A stretch of 64,000 nt of DNA from UBA7446 sp965656545 (lineage in GTDB: Bacteria > Bacteroidota > Bacteroidia > Flavobacteriales > Flavobacteriaceae), in contig CBFHKZ010000001.1 in the NCBI GenBank assembly GCA_965656545.1, forward strand, positions 372,001 to 436,000, read 5' to 3'. Under the pieces are notes generated by a model that worked only from the letters and a program-made list of their open reading frames with translations, was not told the DNA's origin and did not search any database. A program made the translations under genes and the position numbers. Shown here piece by piece: positions 1 through 8,988 of this stretch; the stretch's first letter is position 1; every line of letters starts with the position of its first letter.

Positions 1-31
1 TAAATATGGTGCTAAACGACCAAAAAAATAG
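1..31 (+). CDS. rpsL: 30S ribosomal protein S12, 3' end only
   Basis: Only the last nine codons and the TAG stop are inside the window. They read KYGAKRPKK, which is the usual C-terminus of S12 (typical ending KYGAKRPK). Position directly before rpsG and fusA is the standard str operon order. S12 belongs to the decoding centre of the small subunit. Confidence 0.9.
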   Translation, partial: KYGAKRPKK

Positions 32-56
32 TTTAGACCCGATAGGAAAACATGAC

Positions 57-74
57 GTTCAAGCTTGCTTGAAC
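57..74 (+). promoter_or_regulatory. Hairpin between rpsL and rpsG, candidate S7 control site
   Basis: GTTCAAGC (57-64) is perfectly complementary to GCTTGAAC (67-74), giving a stem of up to eight pairs with a very small loop. No T run follows, so it is not an intrinsic terminator. It lies in the 59-base rpsL-rpsG spacer. In E. coli, S7 represses the str operon by binding the rpsL-rpsG spacer mRNA; the same role here is inference from position only. Confidence 0.45.
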
Positions 75-90
75 CACTCAAACCCAGAAT

Positions 91-567
91 ATGAGAAAAA
101 GAAAGGCGAAAAAACGCCCGTTACTTCCCGACCCGCGATTTAATGACCAACTGGTCACGCGTTTTGTCAACAACCTGATGTGGAACGGGAAAAAATCTGT
201 AGCATTCAAGATATTTTACGATGCGATCGATATCGTAGATTCAAAAAAACAAGACGAAGAGAAAGATGCACTTCAACATTGGAAGGATGCATTGTCTAAT
301 GTGATGCCCCATGTTGAGGTTCGCAGTCGTCGTGTAGGAGGTGCTACCTTCCAAATTCCAATGCAGATACGTCCGGATAGAAAAATATCAATGGCTATGA
401 AGTGGTTGATTAGCTATGCACGTAAACGCAATGAAAAATCTATGGCACAAAAGTTGGCTGCCGAGATACTAGCTGCTGAAAAAGAAGAAGGTGCTGCCGT
501 TAAGAAACGTACAGATACCCACAAGATGGCGGAAGCAAACAAGGCATTTTCTCACTTTAGATTTTAA
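91..567 (+). CDS. rpsG: 30S ribosomal protein S7
   Basis: 158 residues, the normal S7 length. S7 nucleates assembly of the 30S head by binding the 3' domain of 16S rRNA and contacts E-site tRNA. The N-terminus MRKRKAKKRPLLPDP and the central VEVRSRRVGGATFQIP segment are S7 signatures. It sits between rpsL and fusA as in other str operons. The spacer upstream holds a hairpin that could be an autoregulatory S7 site. Confidence 0.98.
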   Translation: MRKRKAKKRPLLPDPRFNDQLVTRFVNNLMWNGKKSVAFKIFYDAIDIVDSKKQDEEKDALQHWKDALSNVMPHVEVRSRRVGGATFQIPMQIRPDRKISMAMKWLISYARKRNEKSMAQKLAAEILAAEKEEGAAVKKRTDTHKMAEANKAFSHFRF

Positions 568-588
568 CAAACAGTAGCATATTCAATT

Positions 589-2712
589 ATGGCAAGAGAT
601 TTAAAATATACACGTAACATTGGGATTGCAGCGCACATTGACGCTGGCAAGACCACTACCACTGAGCGTATTTTATACTACACTGGTGTTAGTCACAAAA
701 TTGGAGAGGTGCATGATGGTGCCGCTACAATGGACTGGATGGAACAAGAACAAGAGCGTGGTATTACCATTACTTCTGCAGCGACCACTTGTGAGTGGAC
801 ATTCCCTACAGATCAAGGGAAAGCGCTTGACGGTGCAAAACCGTATCACTTTAATATTATTGACACTCCCGGACACGTTGATTTTACCGTTGAGGTAAAC
901 CGTTCACTACGTGTTCTAGACGGCTTGGTGTTCTTGTTTTCTGCTGTTGATGGTGTTGAGCCACAATCGGAAACAAACTGGCGTTTGGCTGACAACTACA
1001 AAGTGCCACGTATGGGCTTTGTAAACAAGATGGATCGTCAAGGATCAAATTTCTTGAATGTTTGTAAGCAGGTTCGTGAGATGTTAAAGTCAAATGCAGT
1101 ACCCATTGTATTGCCTATTGGTGATGAAGATAATTTTAGAGGATGTGTTGACCTAGTTAAGAATCGTGCGATTATTTGGCATGAGGATAACATGGGCGCA
1201 ACTTTTGATGTTGTTGACATCCCTGAAGACATGAAGGAAGACGTTGAAAAATTCCGTGGTGAGCTTATTGAAGCTGTTGCAGAATATGACGACACCCTTT
1301 TGGAAAAATATTTTGAAGATCCTGATAGTATCTCTGAAGACGAAGTGCACAACGCCCTTCGCGCAGCGACTCAAGACATGAGTATTATTCCCATGATTTG
1401 TGGTTCTGCCTTCAAAAACAAAGGGGTTCAATTTTTGTTAGATGCCGTTTGCCGTTATTTGCCTTCACCAGAAGACAAAGAGGCAATTTTAGGTACTGAC
1501 CCTGATACTGGCGATCAAATCTCACGCAAGCCATCTGTAAACGATCCGTTTTCGGCCTTGGCTTTTAAAATTGCTACCGATCCTTTTGTAGGACGTTTGG
1601 CATTTTTCCGTGCTTATTCTGGTCGTTTGGATGCAGGTTCTTATGTATTGAACAATCGTTCTGGTAACAAAGAGCGTATTTCTCGTATCTATCAGATGCA
1701 CGCGAACAAGCAAAACTCACTCGACTTTATTGAAGCGGGAGATATTGGTGCAGCTGTTGGATTTAAAGACATTAAAACAGGTGATACACTTTCTGCTGAA
1801 AAGGCACCTATTATTTTGGAAAGCATGGACTTCCCTGATCCCGTAATTGGTATCGCGGTAGAGCCTAAAACCAAAGCAGATGTAGACAAACTAGGTATGG
1901 CATTGGCCAAACTAGCGGAAGAAGATCCTACTTTCCAAGTAAAAACGGACGAGGCTTCTGGCCAAACCATTATTTCTGGAATGGGTGAGCTTCACCTTGA
2001 CATTATTGTTGACCGTCTAAGACGTGAGTTTAAGGTTGATGTAAACCAAGGACAACCGCAGGTAGAATACAAAGAAGCCATTACAGCTGCTACAGATCAC
2101 CGTGAGGTGTACAAGAAGCAGTCGGGTGGACGTGGTAAGTTTGCCGATATTGTATTTACACTTGAGCCAGCCGAAGAAGGTAAATCAGGGCTTGAGTTTG
2201 TAAATAAAATTAAAGGGGGTAATGTTCCTAAGGAATATATTCCTTCTGTAGAAAAAGGATTCAAGCAAGCCATGACAAATGGTCCATTGGCTGGATTTGA
2301 AGTAGATGCCATTAAGGTTACACTTAAAGACGGATCTTTCCACCCTGTGGATTCGGATTCATTGTCTTTTGAGTTAGCTGCAAAAATTGGTTACAAACAA
2401 GCTGCGAAGGCTGCTGGTGCCGTTATCATGGAACCTATTATGAAGCTGGAGGTATTAACTCCAGAGGAAAACATGGGTGATATTGTAGGTGACCTCAACC
2501 GTCGTCGTGGACAAGTGATTAGCATGGACGACCGTGCTGGTTCAAAGGTTGTTAAAGCCACTGTCCCGCTTTCAGAAATGTTTGGTTACGTAACCTCGTT
2601 ACGTACACTTTCATCTGGACGTGCAACTTCCACTATGGAATTTTCACACTATGAACAAACACCACAAAATATTTCATCTGAAGTAATTGCGGCAGCAACA
2701 GGTCAGAGCTAA
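589..2712 (+). CDS. fusA: Elongation factor G
   Basis: 707-residue translational GTPase that drives tRNA/mRNA translocation on the ribosome. The G1 loop AHIDAGKT is at residues 15-22, the G3 motif DTPGH at about 92-96 and NKMD at about 146-149. Domains II-V follow, ending in a full-length C-terminus. It follows rpsG by 21 bases and precedes rpsJ by 11, with no tuf gene between; this str-S10 junction without tuf is usual in Bacteroidota. Confidence 0.98.
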   Translation: MARDLKYTRNIGIAAHIDAGKTTTTERILYYTGVSHKIGEVHDGAATMDWMEQEQERGITITSAATTCEWTFPTDQGKALDGAKPYHFNIIDTPGHVDFTVEVNRSLRVLDGLVFLFSAVDGVEPQSETNWRLADNYKVPRMGFVNKMDRQGSNFLNVCKQVREMLKSNAVPIVLPIGDEDNFRGCVDLVKNRAIIWHEDNMGATFDVVDIPEDMKEDVEKFRGELIEAVAEYDDTLLEKYFEDPDSISEDEVHNALRAATQDMSIIPMICGSAFKNKGVQFLLDAVCRYLPSPEDKEAILGTDPDTGDQISRKPSVNDPFSALAFKIATDPFVGRLAFFRAYSGRLDAGSYVLNNRSGNKERISRIYQMHANKQNSLDFIEAGDIGAAVGFKDIKTGDTLSAEKAPIILESMDFPDPVIGIAVEPKTKADVDKLGMALAKLAEEDPTFQVKTDEASGQTIISGMGELHLDIIVDRLRREFKVDVNQGQPQVEYKEAITAATDHREVYKKQSGGRGKFADIVFTLEPAEEGKSGLEFVNKIKGGNVPKEYIPSVEKGFKQAMTNGPLAGFEVDAIKVTLKDGSFHPVDSDSLSFELAAKIGYKQAAKAAGAVIMEPIMKLEVLTPEENMGDIVGDLNRRRGQVISMDDRAGSKVVKATVPLSEMFGYVTSLRTLSSGRATSTMEFSHYEQTPQNISSEVIAAATGQS

Positions 2713-2723
2713 AAATATAAACG

Positions 2724-3029
2724 ATGAGTCAGAAAATTAGAATAAAACTTAAATCGTACGACCACAACTTGGTAGATCGCTCTGCTGAGAAGATCGTCAA
2801 AACAGTTAAGTCGACGGGTGCGGTAGTAACAGGACCTATTCCGTTACCAACACACAAAAAACTTTTCACCGTTTTGCGTTCACCTCACGTAAACAAAAAA
2901 TCGCGTGAACAATTCCAATTAAGCTCTTATAAGCGCTTATTGGATATTTACAGCTCTTCATCAAAGACCATTGACGCCTTGATGAAACTTGAGTTACCTA
3001 GTGGCGTTGAAGTAGAAATTAAAGTATAA
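2724..3029 (+). CDS. rpsJ: 30S ribosomal protein S10
   Basis: 101 residues, standard length. Typical opening SQKIRIKLKSYDHNLVD and the motif GPIPLPT near residue 38. S10 binds the 30S head and, in other bacteria, pairs with NusB in antitermination. First gene of the S10 operon, 11 bases after fusA and 30 bases before rplC. Confidence 0.98.
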   Translation: MSQKIRIKLKSYDHNLVDRSAEKIVKTVKSTGAVVTGPIPLPTHKKLFTVLRSPHVNKKSREQFQLSSYKRLLDIYSSSSKTIDALMKLELPSGVEVEIKV

Positions 3030-3059
3030 CACCCTTTTTAGGGAGTAAATATTCAGATT

Positions 3060-3677
3060 ATGTCTGGTTTAATAGGAAGAAAAATTGGTATGACGAGCAT
3101 CTTTGACGAGAACGGGAAGAACCTTCCCTGTACCGTTATTGAAGCCGGTCCTTGTGTTGTTACACAAGTGAGATCCAAAGACGTTGATGGCTACGATGCC
3201 TTACAACTTGGTTTTGATGAAAAGCCTGAACGTAAAGTAACCAAAGCCGCTAGCGGACACTTTAAAAAAGCAAGTACTTCGCCTAAGCGTAAGCTTGTTG
3301 AGTTCCAAGGCTTCGACGCGGAGCACAAACTTGGTGATACTATTACAGTTGACCTCTTTGCTGCTGGTGAATTCGTTGATATCACAGGAACTTCTAAAGG
3401 AAAAGGATTCCAAGGGGTTGTAAAACGCCACGGTTTTGCCGGAGTTGGTCAAGCCACACACGGACAACACAACCGTTTAAGAGCTCCTGGTTCTATTGGT
3501 GCAGCTTCATATCCAGCTCGTGTATTCAAAGGAATGCGCATGGCAGGTCAAATGGGGAACGAAAAGGTTACAGTTCAAAACCTTAAAATTTTGCAAGTAG
3601 TTCCTGAGAAAAATTTATTAGTGGTTAAAGGTTGTGTGCCTGGTCACAAGAATGCATTTATCTTAATTCGTAAGTAA
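3060..3677 (+). CDS. rplC: 50S ribosomal protein L3
   Basis: 205 residues. Begins MSGLIGRKIGMTSIFDENGK and carries the L3 extension segment ATHGQHNRLRAPGSIGAASYPARVFKG in its second half (shown here only as landmarks: GFAGVGQATHGQ and GSIGAASYP). L3 is an early assembly protein near the peptidyl-transferase centre. The final base of its stop codon is the first base of the rplD start, so translation of the two is probably coupled. Confidence 0.98.
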   Translation: MSGLIGRKIGMTSIFDENGKNLPCTVIEAGPCVVTQVRSKDVDGYDALQLGFDEKPERKVTKAASGHFKKASTSPKRKLVEFQGFDAEHKLGDTITVDLFAAGEFVDITGTSKGKGFQGVVKRHGFAGVGQATHGQHNRLRAPGSIGAASYPARVFKGMRMAGQMGNEKVTVQNLKILQVVPEKNLLVVKGCVPGHKNAFILIRK

Positions 3678-4306
3678 TGAAAGTAGCTATAGTTGATATT
3701 AACGGAAAAGAAACAGGTCGTACTGTTGCCCTAGACAAAGCTATTTTTGGTGTTGAACCAAACGAACACGCTTTGTATTTAGATGTAAAACAATACCTAG
3801 CGCACCAACGTCAAGGAACGCACAAAGCCAAAGAACGTGCAGAGATTGTGGGTAGTACGCGCAAGATCAAGAAACAAAAAGGTACAGGTACTGCTCGTGC
3901 GGGTAGCATCAAAAACCCGTTGTTCCGTGGTGGTGGACGTGTATTCGGACCTAGAGTTCGCTCATACAATCAGAAAGTGAACAAGAACGTTAAGCGTTTG
4001 GCTCGCAAATCTGCTTTCAGCCTTAAGGCACAGCAAAAAAACATTACGGTTGTTGAAGACTTTCAGTTCGATGCACCGAAAACAAAATCGTTTCAAGCAG
4101 CACTTAGTGCACTTGGTATTTCCGACAAAAAATCACTTTGGGTATTGGGTGAAACCAATAAAAACGTGTTTTTGTCTGGACGTAACCTTACCAAAACAGA
4201 GGTGCTTACAAACGATGAGTTGAATACATACAAAATAATGAATGCCCAGCATTTGGTACTTGCAGAAAGTGCCGTTGCTGCCATTGAAGCTAACCTGAGT
4301 AAATAA
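3677..4306 (+). CDS. rplD: 50S ribosomal protein L4
   Basis: 209 residues. The loop GTGTARAGSIKNPLFRGGG around residues 72-90 is the L4 signature that reaches into the exit tunnel. L4 is the autoregulator of the S10 operon in E. coli; no L4 leader could be recognised here because rpsJ is fused to the str block. Start ATG overlaps the rplC stop by one base. Confidence 0.98.
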   Translation: MKVAIVDINGKETGRTVALDKAIFGVEPNEHALYLDVKQYLAHQRQGTHKAKERAEIVGSTRKIKKQKGTGTARAGSIKNPLFRGGGRVFGPRVRSYNQKVNKNVKRLARKSAFSLKAQQKNITVVEDFQFDAPKTKSFQAALSALGISDKKSLWVLGETNKNVFLSGRNLTKTEVLTNDELNTYKIMNAQHLVLAESAVAAIEANLSK

Positions 4307-4312
4307 CAAACG

Positions 4313-4603
4313 ATGCGTATTTTACTAAAACCTGTTATTACCGAAAAGGCAACTCGCGAGAGTGAGTTGAGAAACCGTTATACTTTCTTGGTTGATCCAA
4401 AAGCCAACAAGGTTGAGATTAAAAAAGCAGTTGAGGCAACTTACGGCGTTACCGTCGAAAAAGTGCGCACGCTTAATTACGGTCCTGAAAGACGCTCACG
4501 TTATACCAAAAATGGTATACAGCATTCGAAAACCAACGCTACCAAACGCGCAGTTGTGGAAGTAGCAGCGGGAGAAAATATTGATTTTTATAGCAATTTA
4601 TAA
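4313..4603 (+). CDS. rplW: 50S ribosomal protein L23
   Basis: 96 residues. Opens MRILLKPVITEKATRESE, the usual L23 start, followed by KVEIKKAVEATYGV and the NYGPERRSR loop. L23 surrounds the tunnel exit and docks trigger factor and the signal recognition particle. Six bases after rplD, eight before rplB. Confidence 0.97.
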   Translation: MRILLKPVITEKATRESELRNRYTFLVDPKANKVEIKKAVEATYGVTVEKVRTLNYGPERRSRYTKNGIQHSKTNATKRAVVEVAAGENIDFYSNL

Positions 4604-4611
4604 AATAGGAT

Positions 4612-5436
4612 ATGTCAGTTAGAAAACTAAAACCTATAACACCTGGACAGCGCGGTAGAGTGGTAAATGGAAACGACGCCATCACCACTGATAAGCCGGA
4701 GAAAAGCTTGCTTGCTCCGAAAAAACGTTCAGGCGGTCGTAACAACAGCGGACGCATGACGTCCCGCTACATTGGTGGTGGACACAAAAAACGCTACCGT
4801 ATAATCGATTTTAAACGCGATCGTTTTGATGCACCTGCAGCGGTGAAAACCATCGAATATGATCCAAACCGATCGGCATTTATTGCCTTGATTCAATTCG
4901 AGGACGGCGAGAAGCGATACATCATTGCTCAAAGCGGTCTTAAAGTTGGTCAACAGGTGGTTTCTGCTGAAAAGGCGCAACCCGAAATCGGAAATGCCAT
5001 GCCTTTGGAAAACATTCCATTAGGTACCATCATTTCTTGTATCGAGCTTCGCCCCGGTCAAGGTGCAACCATTGCCCGTAGTGCTGGTGCCTTTGCACAG
5101 TTAATGGCACGAGACGGTAGGTTTGCAACCATCAAATTACCTTCTGGTGAAACGCGTATGATATTAACCACATGTATGGCTACTATCGGTACGGTTTCCA
5201 ATTCAGATCACCAATTGGTTGTTTCTGGTAAGGCGGGTCGCAGTCGTTGGCTAGGACGTCGTCCAAGAACACGTCCAGTAGCGATGAACCCTGTCGATCA
5301 CCCCATGGGTGGTGGTGAAGGGCGCGCCTCTGGGGGTCACCCACGTTCACGCAACGGTATTCCTGCAAAAGGATACAGAACGCGTAACAAGAACAAGGCG
5401 TCAAACAAGTATATAATTGAACGTAGAAAAAAATAA
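4612..5436 (+). CDS. rplB: 50S ribosomal protein L2
   Basis: 274 residues. Contains SGRMTSRYIGGGHKKRYR near residues 47-63 and the C-terminal block MNPVDHPMGGGEGR, whose histidine is important for peptidyl-transferase activity in the family. A full-length L2 in standard S10 operon position between rplW and rpsS. Confidence 0.98.
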   Translation: MSVRKLKPITPGQRGRVVNGNDAITTDKPEKSLLAPKKRSGGRNNSGRMTSRYIGGGHKKRYRIIDFKRDRFDAPAAVKTIEYDPNRSAFIALIQFEDGEKRYIIAQSGLKVGQQVVSAEKAQPEIGNAMPLENIPLGTIISCIELRPGQGATIARSAGAFAQLMARDGRFATIKLPSGETRMILTTCMATIGTVSNSDHQLVVSGKAGRSRWLGRRPRTRPVAMNPVDHPMGGGEGRASGGHPRSRNGIPAKGYRTRNKNKASNKYIIERRKK

Positions 5437-5439
5437 ACG

Positions 5440-5718
5440 ATGGCTCGATCACTAAAAAAAGGACCTTACGTACACTACAGCTTGATTAAGAAAGTTCAAG
5501 CTAACGTAGCTTCAGGAAAAAAATCTGTAATTAAAACTTGGTCTCGTGCCTCGATGATTATTCCAGATTTCGTTGGACAAACCATTGCCGTTCACAACGG
5601 TCGTCAGTTTGTTCCTGTCTATGTTACTGAAAATATGGTAGGGCATAAGCTTGGTGAATTTTCACCTACTCGTTCATTCCGAGGTCACGCAGGAGCTAAA
5701 AACAAGGGAAAAAAATAA
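5440..5718 (+). CDS. rpsS: 30S ribosomal protein S19
   Basis: 92 residues. MARSLKKGPYVHYSLIKKV start and HKLGEFSPTRSFRGH near the end identify S19, which pairs with S13 in the 30S head. Three bases separate it from rplB and three from rplV. Confidence 0.98.
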   Translation: MARSLKKGPYVHYSLIKKVQANVASGKKSVIKTWSRASMIIPDFVGQTIAVHNGRQFVPVYVTENMVGHKLGEFSPTRSFRGHAGAKNKGKK

Positions 5719-5721
5719 GCT

Positions 5722-6129
5722 ATGGGAGTTCGTAAAAAGGAAATGGCAGTACAATTGAAAGAAGACCGAAAGCACGTCGCTTTTGCAAAACTCAATGACT
5801 GTCCTACATCACCGAGAAAAATGCGTCTTATGGCAGATTTAATCCGCGGAAACGAAGTAGAAAAGGCATTGTCTGTTCTGCGTTTTAGCGCAAAGGAATC
5901 GTCCAAAAGACTTGAAAAACTCTTGCTGTCTGCAATCGCAAACTGGCAAGCTAAAAACGAAGATGCTGATATTGAAAAAGCAGGTCTTTATATCAAAGAA
6001 ATCCGTGTGGATAGCGGAGCAATGCTAAAGCGTTTGCGTCCAGCACCACAAGGAAGAGGTCACCGAATTAGAAAACGTTCCAACCATGTTACCATGGTGT
6101 TGGGAGCACAAGATAACGCACAAAGCTAA
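5722..6129 (+). CDS. rplV: 50S ribosomal protein L22
   Basis: 135 residues, a little longer than E. coli L22 (110) because of an N-terminal extension. The core begins FAKLNDCPTSPRKMRLMADLIRG (landmarks CPTSPRKMRL and LIRGNEVEKAL), and the tunnel-lining hairpin GAMLKRLRPAPQGRGHRIRK follows near residue 98. L22 lines the exit tunnel. The first ATG after rpsS is kept as start; flavobacterial homologues have similar extensions. Confidence 0.96.
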   Translation: MGVRKKEMAVQLKEDRKHVAFAKLNDCPTSPRKMRLMADLIRGNEVEKALSVLRFSAKESSKRLEKLLLSAIANWQAKNEDADIEKAGLYIKEIRVDSGAMLKRLRPAPQGRGHRIRKRSNHVTMVLGAQDNAQS

Positions 6130-6137
6130 AACCGAAT

Positions 6138-6857
6138 ATGGGACAAAAGACAAATCCAATTGGCAATAGACTAGGCATCATCCGTGGATGGGAATCCAAC
6201 TGGTATGGTGGAAACGACTACGGAGATAAGCTAGCCGAGGATGATAAAATCCGCCGCTATGTTCACGCCCGTCTTGCTAAGGCAAGCGTTTCTCGTGTAA
6301 TCATTGAGCGTACGCTTAAGTTGGTTACCATTACCATTACTACAGCCCGTCCGGGTATCATCATTGGTAAGGGTGGTCAAGAAGTGGACAAGCTTAAAGA
6401 AGAGCTTAAAAAAATTACAAACAAAGAAGTTCAGTTGAACATCTTTGAAATCAAGCGTCCTGAGTTGGAAGCCCAGCTGGTAGGCGCAAGTATTGCCCGT
6501 CAGATAGAGAGTCGTATCTCTTACCGTCGTGCCATTAAAATGGCAATTGCAGCGGCAATGCGCATGAATGCAGAAGGTATTAAAGTGCAAATTTCAGGTC
6601 GTTTGAACGGCGCTGAGATGGCACGTTCTGAAAGCTATAAAGACGGTCGTATTCCTTTGTCTACGTTCCGTGCAGATATTGATTATGCTTTGGTTGAAGC
6701 GCATACTACTTACGGTAGATTGGGCATCAAAGTATGGATTATGAAAGGTGAAGTATATGGCAAGCGCGAGTTGTCTCCTCTAGTAGGAATGAGCTTGAAT
6801 GCAGCCAAAGGTAAAAATGATAAACGTGGGGGACGTACTCCTCGCCGTAGAAAATAA
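6138..6857 (+). CDS. rpsC: 30S ribosomal protein S3
   Basis: 239 residues. N-terminus MGQKTNPIGNRLGIIRGWES, KH domain with RPGIIIGKGGQEVDKLKEEL at roughly residues 71-90, and the C-terminal S3 domain AEGIKVQISGRLNGAEMARSE. S3 sits at the mRNA entry channel with S4 and S5. The basic tail KRGGRTPRRRK is normal. Eight bases after rplV. Confidence 0.98.
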   Translation: MGQKTNPIGNRLGIIRGWESNWYGGNDYGDKLAEDDKIRRYVHARLAKASVSRVIIERTLKLVTITITTARPGIIIGKGGQEVDKLKEELKKITNKEVQLNIFEIKRPELEAQLVGASIARQIESRISYRRAIKMAIAAAMRMNAEGIKVQISGRLNGAEMARSESYKDGRIPLSTFRADIDYALVEAHTTYGRLGIKVWIMKGEVYGKRELSPLVGMSLNAAKGKNDKRGGRTPRRRK

Positions 6858-6866
6858 AGTTAGGTC

Positions 6867-7286
6867 ATGTTACAACCAAAAAGAACAAAACACCGTAAAA
6901 TGCAGAAAGGCCGTATGAAAGGCCTGTCGCAACGCGGACACGTATTATCCAATGGCATGTATGGTATCAAGGCACTTGATTCCAAGTTTATCACGTCACG
7001 CCAAATTGAGGCTGCGCGTATTGCTGCTACACGTTACATGAAGCGTGAAGGACAACTATGGATTAAGATTTTTCCAGATAAGCCCATCACTAAAAAACCG
7101 CTTGAGGTTCGTATGGGTAAAGGTAAAGGGGCATTAGATCACTATGTGGCTGTTGTCAAACCTGGACGTATCATGTTTGAGATTTCAGGTGTGCCTATTG
7201 AGGTTGCCAAAGAAGCATTGCGATTAGCAGCTCAAAAATTACCAGTTAAAACAAAATTTATTATCGCTCGCGATTACGAAGCATAA
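6867..7286 (+). CDS. rplP: 50S ribosomal protein L16
   Basis: 139 residues. MLQPKRTKHRKMQKGRMKG start and RMGKGKGALDHYVAVVKPG in the second half are L16 signatures. L16 organises the A-site region of the 50S subunit. Nine bases before rpmC. Confidence 0.98.
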   Translation: MLQPKRTKHRKMQKGRMKGLSQRGHVLSNGMYGIKALDSKFITSRQIEAARIAATRYMKREGQLWIKIFPDKPITKKPLEVRMGKGKGALDHYVAVVKPGRIMFEISGVPIEVAKEALRLAAQKLPVKTKFIIARDYEA

Positions 7287-7295
7287 GAAGTAGTT

Positions 7296-7493
7296 ATGAA
7301 ACAAACAGAAATTAATGAGTCATCGGTTGAGGAGCTAAACGAAAAGCTAGCTGCTTTTCAAAAAAGCTATGAAAATGCACGTGCTACACATGTATTATCG
7401 CCGCTAGAGAATCCGCTTTCTTTGCGTAAGCAGCGTAGAACCATTGCACGAATCAAAACAGAACTCACAAAAAGAACTTTAGAGCAAGCATAG
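7296..7493 (+). CDS. rpmC: 50S ribosomal protein L29
   Basis: 65 residues, alpha-helical, with the diagnostic segment PLENPLSLRKQRRTIARIKTEL toward the C-terminus (landmarks NPLSLRKQRR and IARIKTEL). L29 lies beside L23 at the tunnel exit. One base before rpsQ. Confidence 0.96.
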   Translation: MKQTEINESSVEELNEKLAAFQKSYENARATHVLSPLENPLSLRKQRRTIARIKTELTKRTLEQA

Positions 7494-7494
7494 T

Positions 7495-7752
7495 ATGGAA
7501 ACTAGAAATTTACGTAAAGAACGTATTGGCGTTGTAACGAGCAACAAAATGCAGAAGTCTATTGTTGTTTCTGAAGTAAAACGCGTTAAGCACCCGATGT
7601 ATGGGAAGTTTGTTTTAAAGACAAAGAAATACGTCGCTCACGATGAAACCAACGATTGCAACATCGGAGATACGGTAAAAATTATGGAAACACGCCCCAT
7701 GAGCGCATCAAAGTGCTGGCGTTTGGTTGAAATTATTGAAAGAGCTAAATAA
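7495..7752 (+). CDS. rpsQ: 30S ribosomal protein S17
   Basis: 85 residues. RNLRKERIGVVTSNKMQKSIVV at the start and ETRPMSASKCWRLVEI at the end match S17, an OB-fold primary binder of 16S rRNA. Its stop overlaps the rplN start by one base. Confidence 0.97.
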   Translation: METRNLRKERIGVVTSNKMQKSIVVSEVKRVKHPMYGKFVLKTKKYVAHDETNDCNIGDTVKIMETRPMSASKCWRLVEIIERAK

Positions 7753-8120
7753 TGTTACAACAAGAATCAAGACTTAAAGTAGCCGATAACACAGGCGCCA
7801 AAGAAGTACTCACCATCCGTGTGTTGGGAGGTACAAAGCGTCGTTACGCTTCTATTGGCGATAAAATAGTTGTTACGGTTAAGGAAGCAACACCCAATGG
7901 ATCTGTCAAAAAAGGACAGGTATCTACTGCGGTTGTTGTGCGCACCAAAAAAGAAATTCGTCGTCCAGATGGGTCATATATCCGATTTGACGAAAACGCA
8001 TGTGTCTTACTAGATGCACAAGGTGAAATGCGCGGTACGCGTGTTTTTGGCCCTGTCGCTCGTGAGCTACGTGATCGACAGTTTATGAAAATAATCTCAT
8101 TAGCTCCTGAAGTACTATAA
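7752..8120 (+). CDS. rplN: 50S ribosomal protein L14
   Basis: 122 residues, the invariant family length. MLQQESRLKVADNTGAKEV start and GTRVFGPVARELRDRQFMKIISLAPEVL end (landmarks ADNTGAKEV and GPVARELR). L14 forms an inter-subunit bridge with 16S rRNA. Start overlaps the rpsQ stop. Confidence 0.98.
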   Translation: MLQQESRLKVADNTGAKEVLTIRVLGGTKRRYASIGDKIVVTVKEATPNGSVKKGQVSTAVVVRTKKEIRRPDGSYIRFDENACVLLDAQGEMRGTRVFGPVARELRDRQFMKIISLAPEVL

Positions 8121-8122
8121 TT

Positions 8123-8434
8123 ATGAGTAAGATAAAATTAAAAAACGGAGATAAAGTTCGTGTCATTGCGGGAGACCACAAGGGTACGGAAGGCGAAATA
8201 GTTACGCTAATCCGCGAAAAAAACAAAGCGATTGTTTCGGGCGTGAATGTTGTAAAACGTCACACCAAACCCAATGCACAAAACCCACAAGGGGGAATCA
8301 TAGAAAAAGAAGCACCAATTGCTATTTCTAACCTGTCTTTGTTAACGGCAGAAGGGCAAACCACTCGAATCGGATATCGCATGGAAGACGGTAAGAAAGT
8401 ACGTGTATCACGTAAAACCAATGAAGCTATTTAA
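8123..8434 (+). CDS. rplX: 50S ribosomal protein L24
   Basis: 103 residues with the KOW motif KNGDKVRVIAGDHKGTEGEI at residues 7-26, typical of L24, an assembly initiator near the tunnel exit. Two bases after rplN; its stop is one base before the rplE start. Confidence 0.97.
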   Translation: MSKIKLKNGDKVRVIAGDHKGTEGEIVTLIREKNKAIVSGVNVVKRHTKPNAQNPQGGIIEKEAPIAISNLSLLTAEGQTTRIGYRMEDGKKVRVSRKTNEAI

Positions 8435-8435
8435 C

Positions 8436-8987
8436 ATGAGTTATATACCTAGACTTAAAACGGAATATAAAGACCGTATTACGACACGACTAACCGAAGA
8501 GTTCGGTTACAGCAATATCATGCAAGTTCCTAAACTTGAAAAGATAGTGTTGAGTCGTGGTGTTGGGGCAGCAGTTGCCGACAAAAAACTCGTAGATCAT
8601 GCAGTTGATGAACTCACCATGATTTCAGGTCAAAAAGCATTGTCAACGCTTTCTAAGAAAGATGTTGCCACATTCAAACTTCGTAAGGGAATGCCCATTG
8701 GTGCAAAAGTTACCCTACGCGGAGATAAAATGTACGAATTCTTTGATCGCTTGGTTACCGCGGCACTTCCACGTGTGCGTGACTTTCAAGGCGTGAAAGC
8801 TGATGGTTTTGATGGCCGTGGCAACTATAACTTGGGTATCCAAGAACAAATTATCTTTCCTGAAATCGACATCGATAAGGTGCACAAGATTGCAGGTATG
8901 GATATTACCTTTGTAACGTCGGCTAATACCGATAAAGAAGCTAAATCATTGTTAAACGAATTGGGCATGCCCTTTAAGAAAAACTAG
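8436..8987 (+). CDS. rplE: 50S ribosomal protein L5
   Basis: 183 residues from the ATG at 8436 (MSYIPRLKTEYKD), which matches the family start; an in-frame upstream ATG at 8403 lies inside rplX and is not used. Contains KIVLSRGVGAAVADKK, TLRKGMPIGAKVTLRG-like segment and FPEIDIDKVHKIAGMDI. L5 binds 5S rRNA and bridges to S13. Confidence 0.97.
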   Translation: MSYIPRLKTEYKDRITTRLTEEFGYSNIMQVPKLEKIVLSRGVGAAVADKKLVDHAVDELTMISGQKALSTLSKKDVATFKLRKGMPIGAKVTLRGDKMYEFFDRLVTAALPRVRDFQGVKADGFDGRGNYNLGIQEQIIFPEIDIDKVHKIAGMDITFVTSANTDKEAKSLLNELGMPFKKN

Positions 8988-8988
8988 T

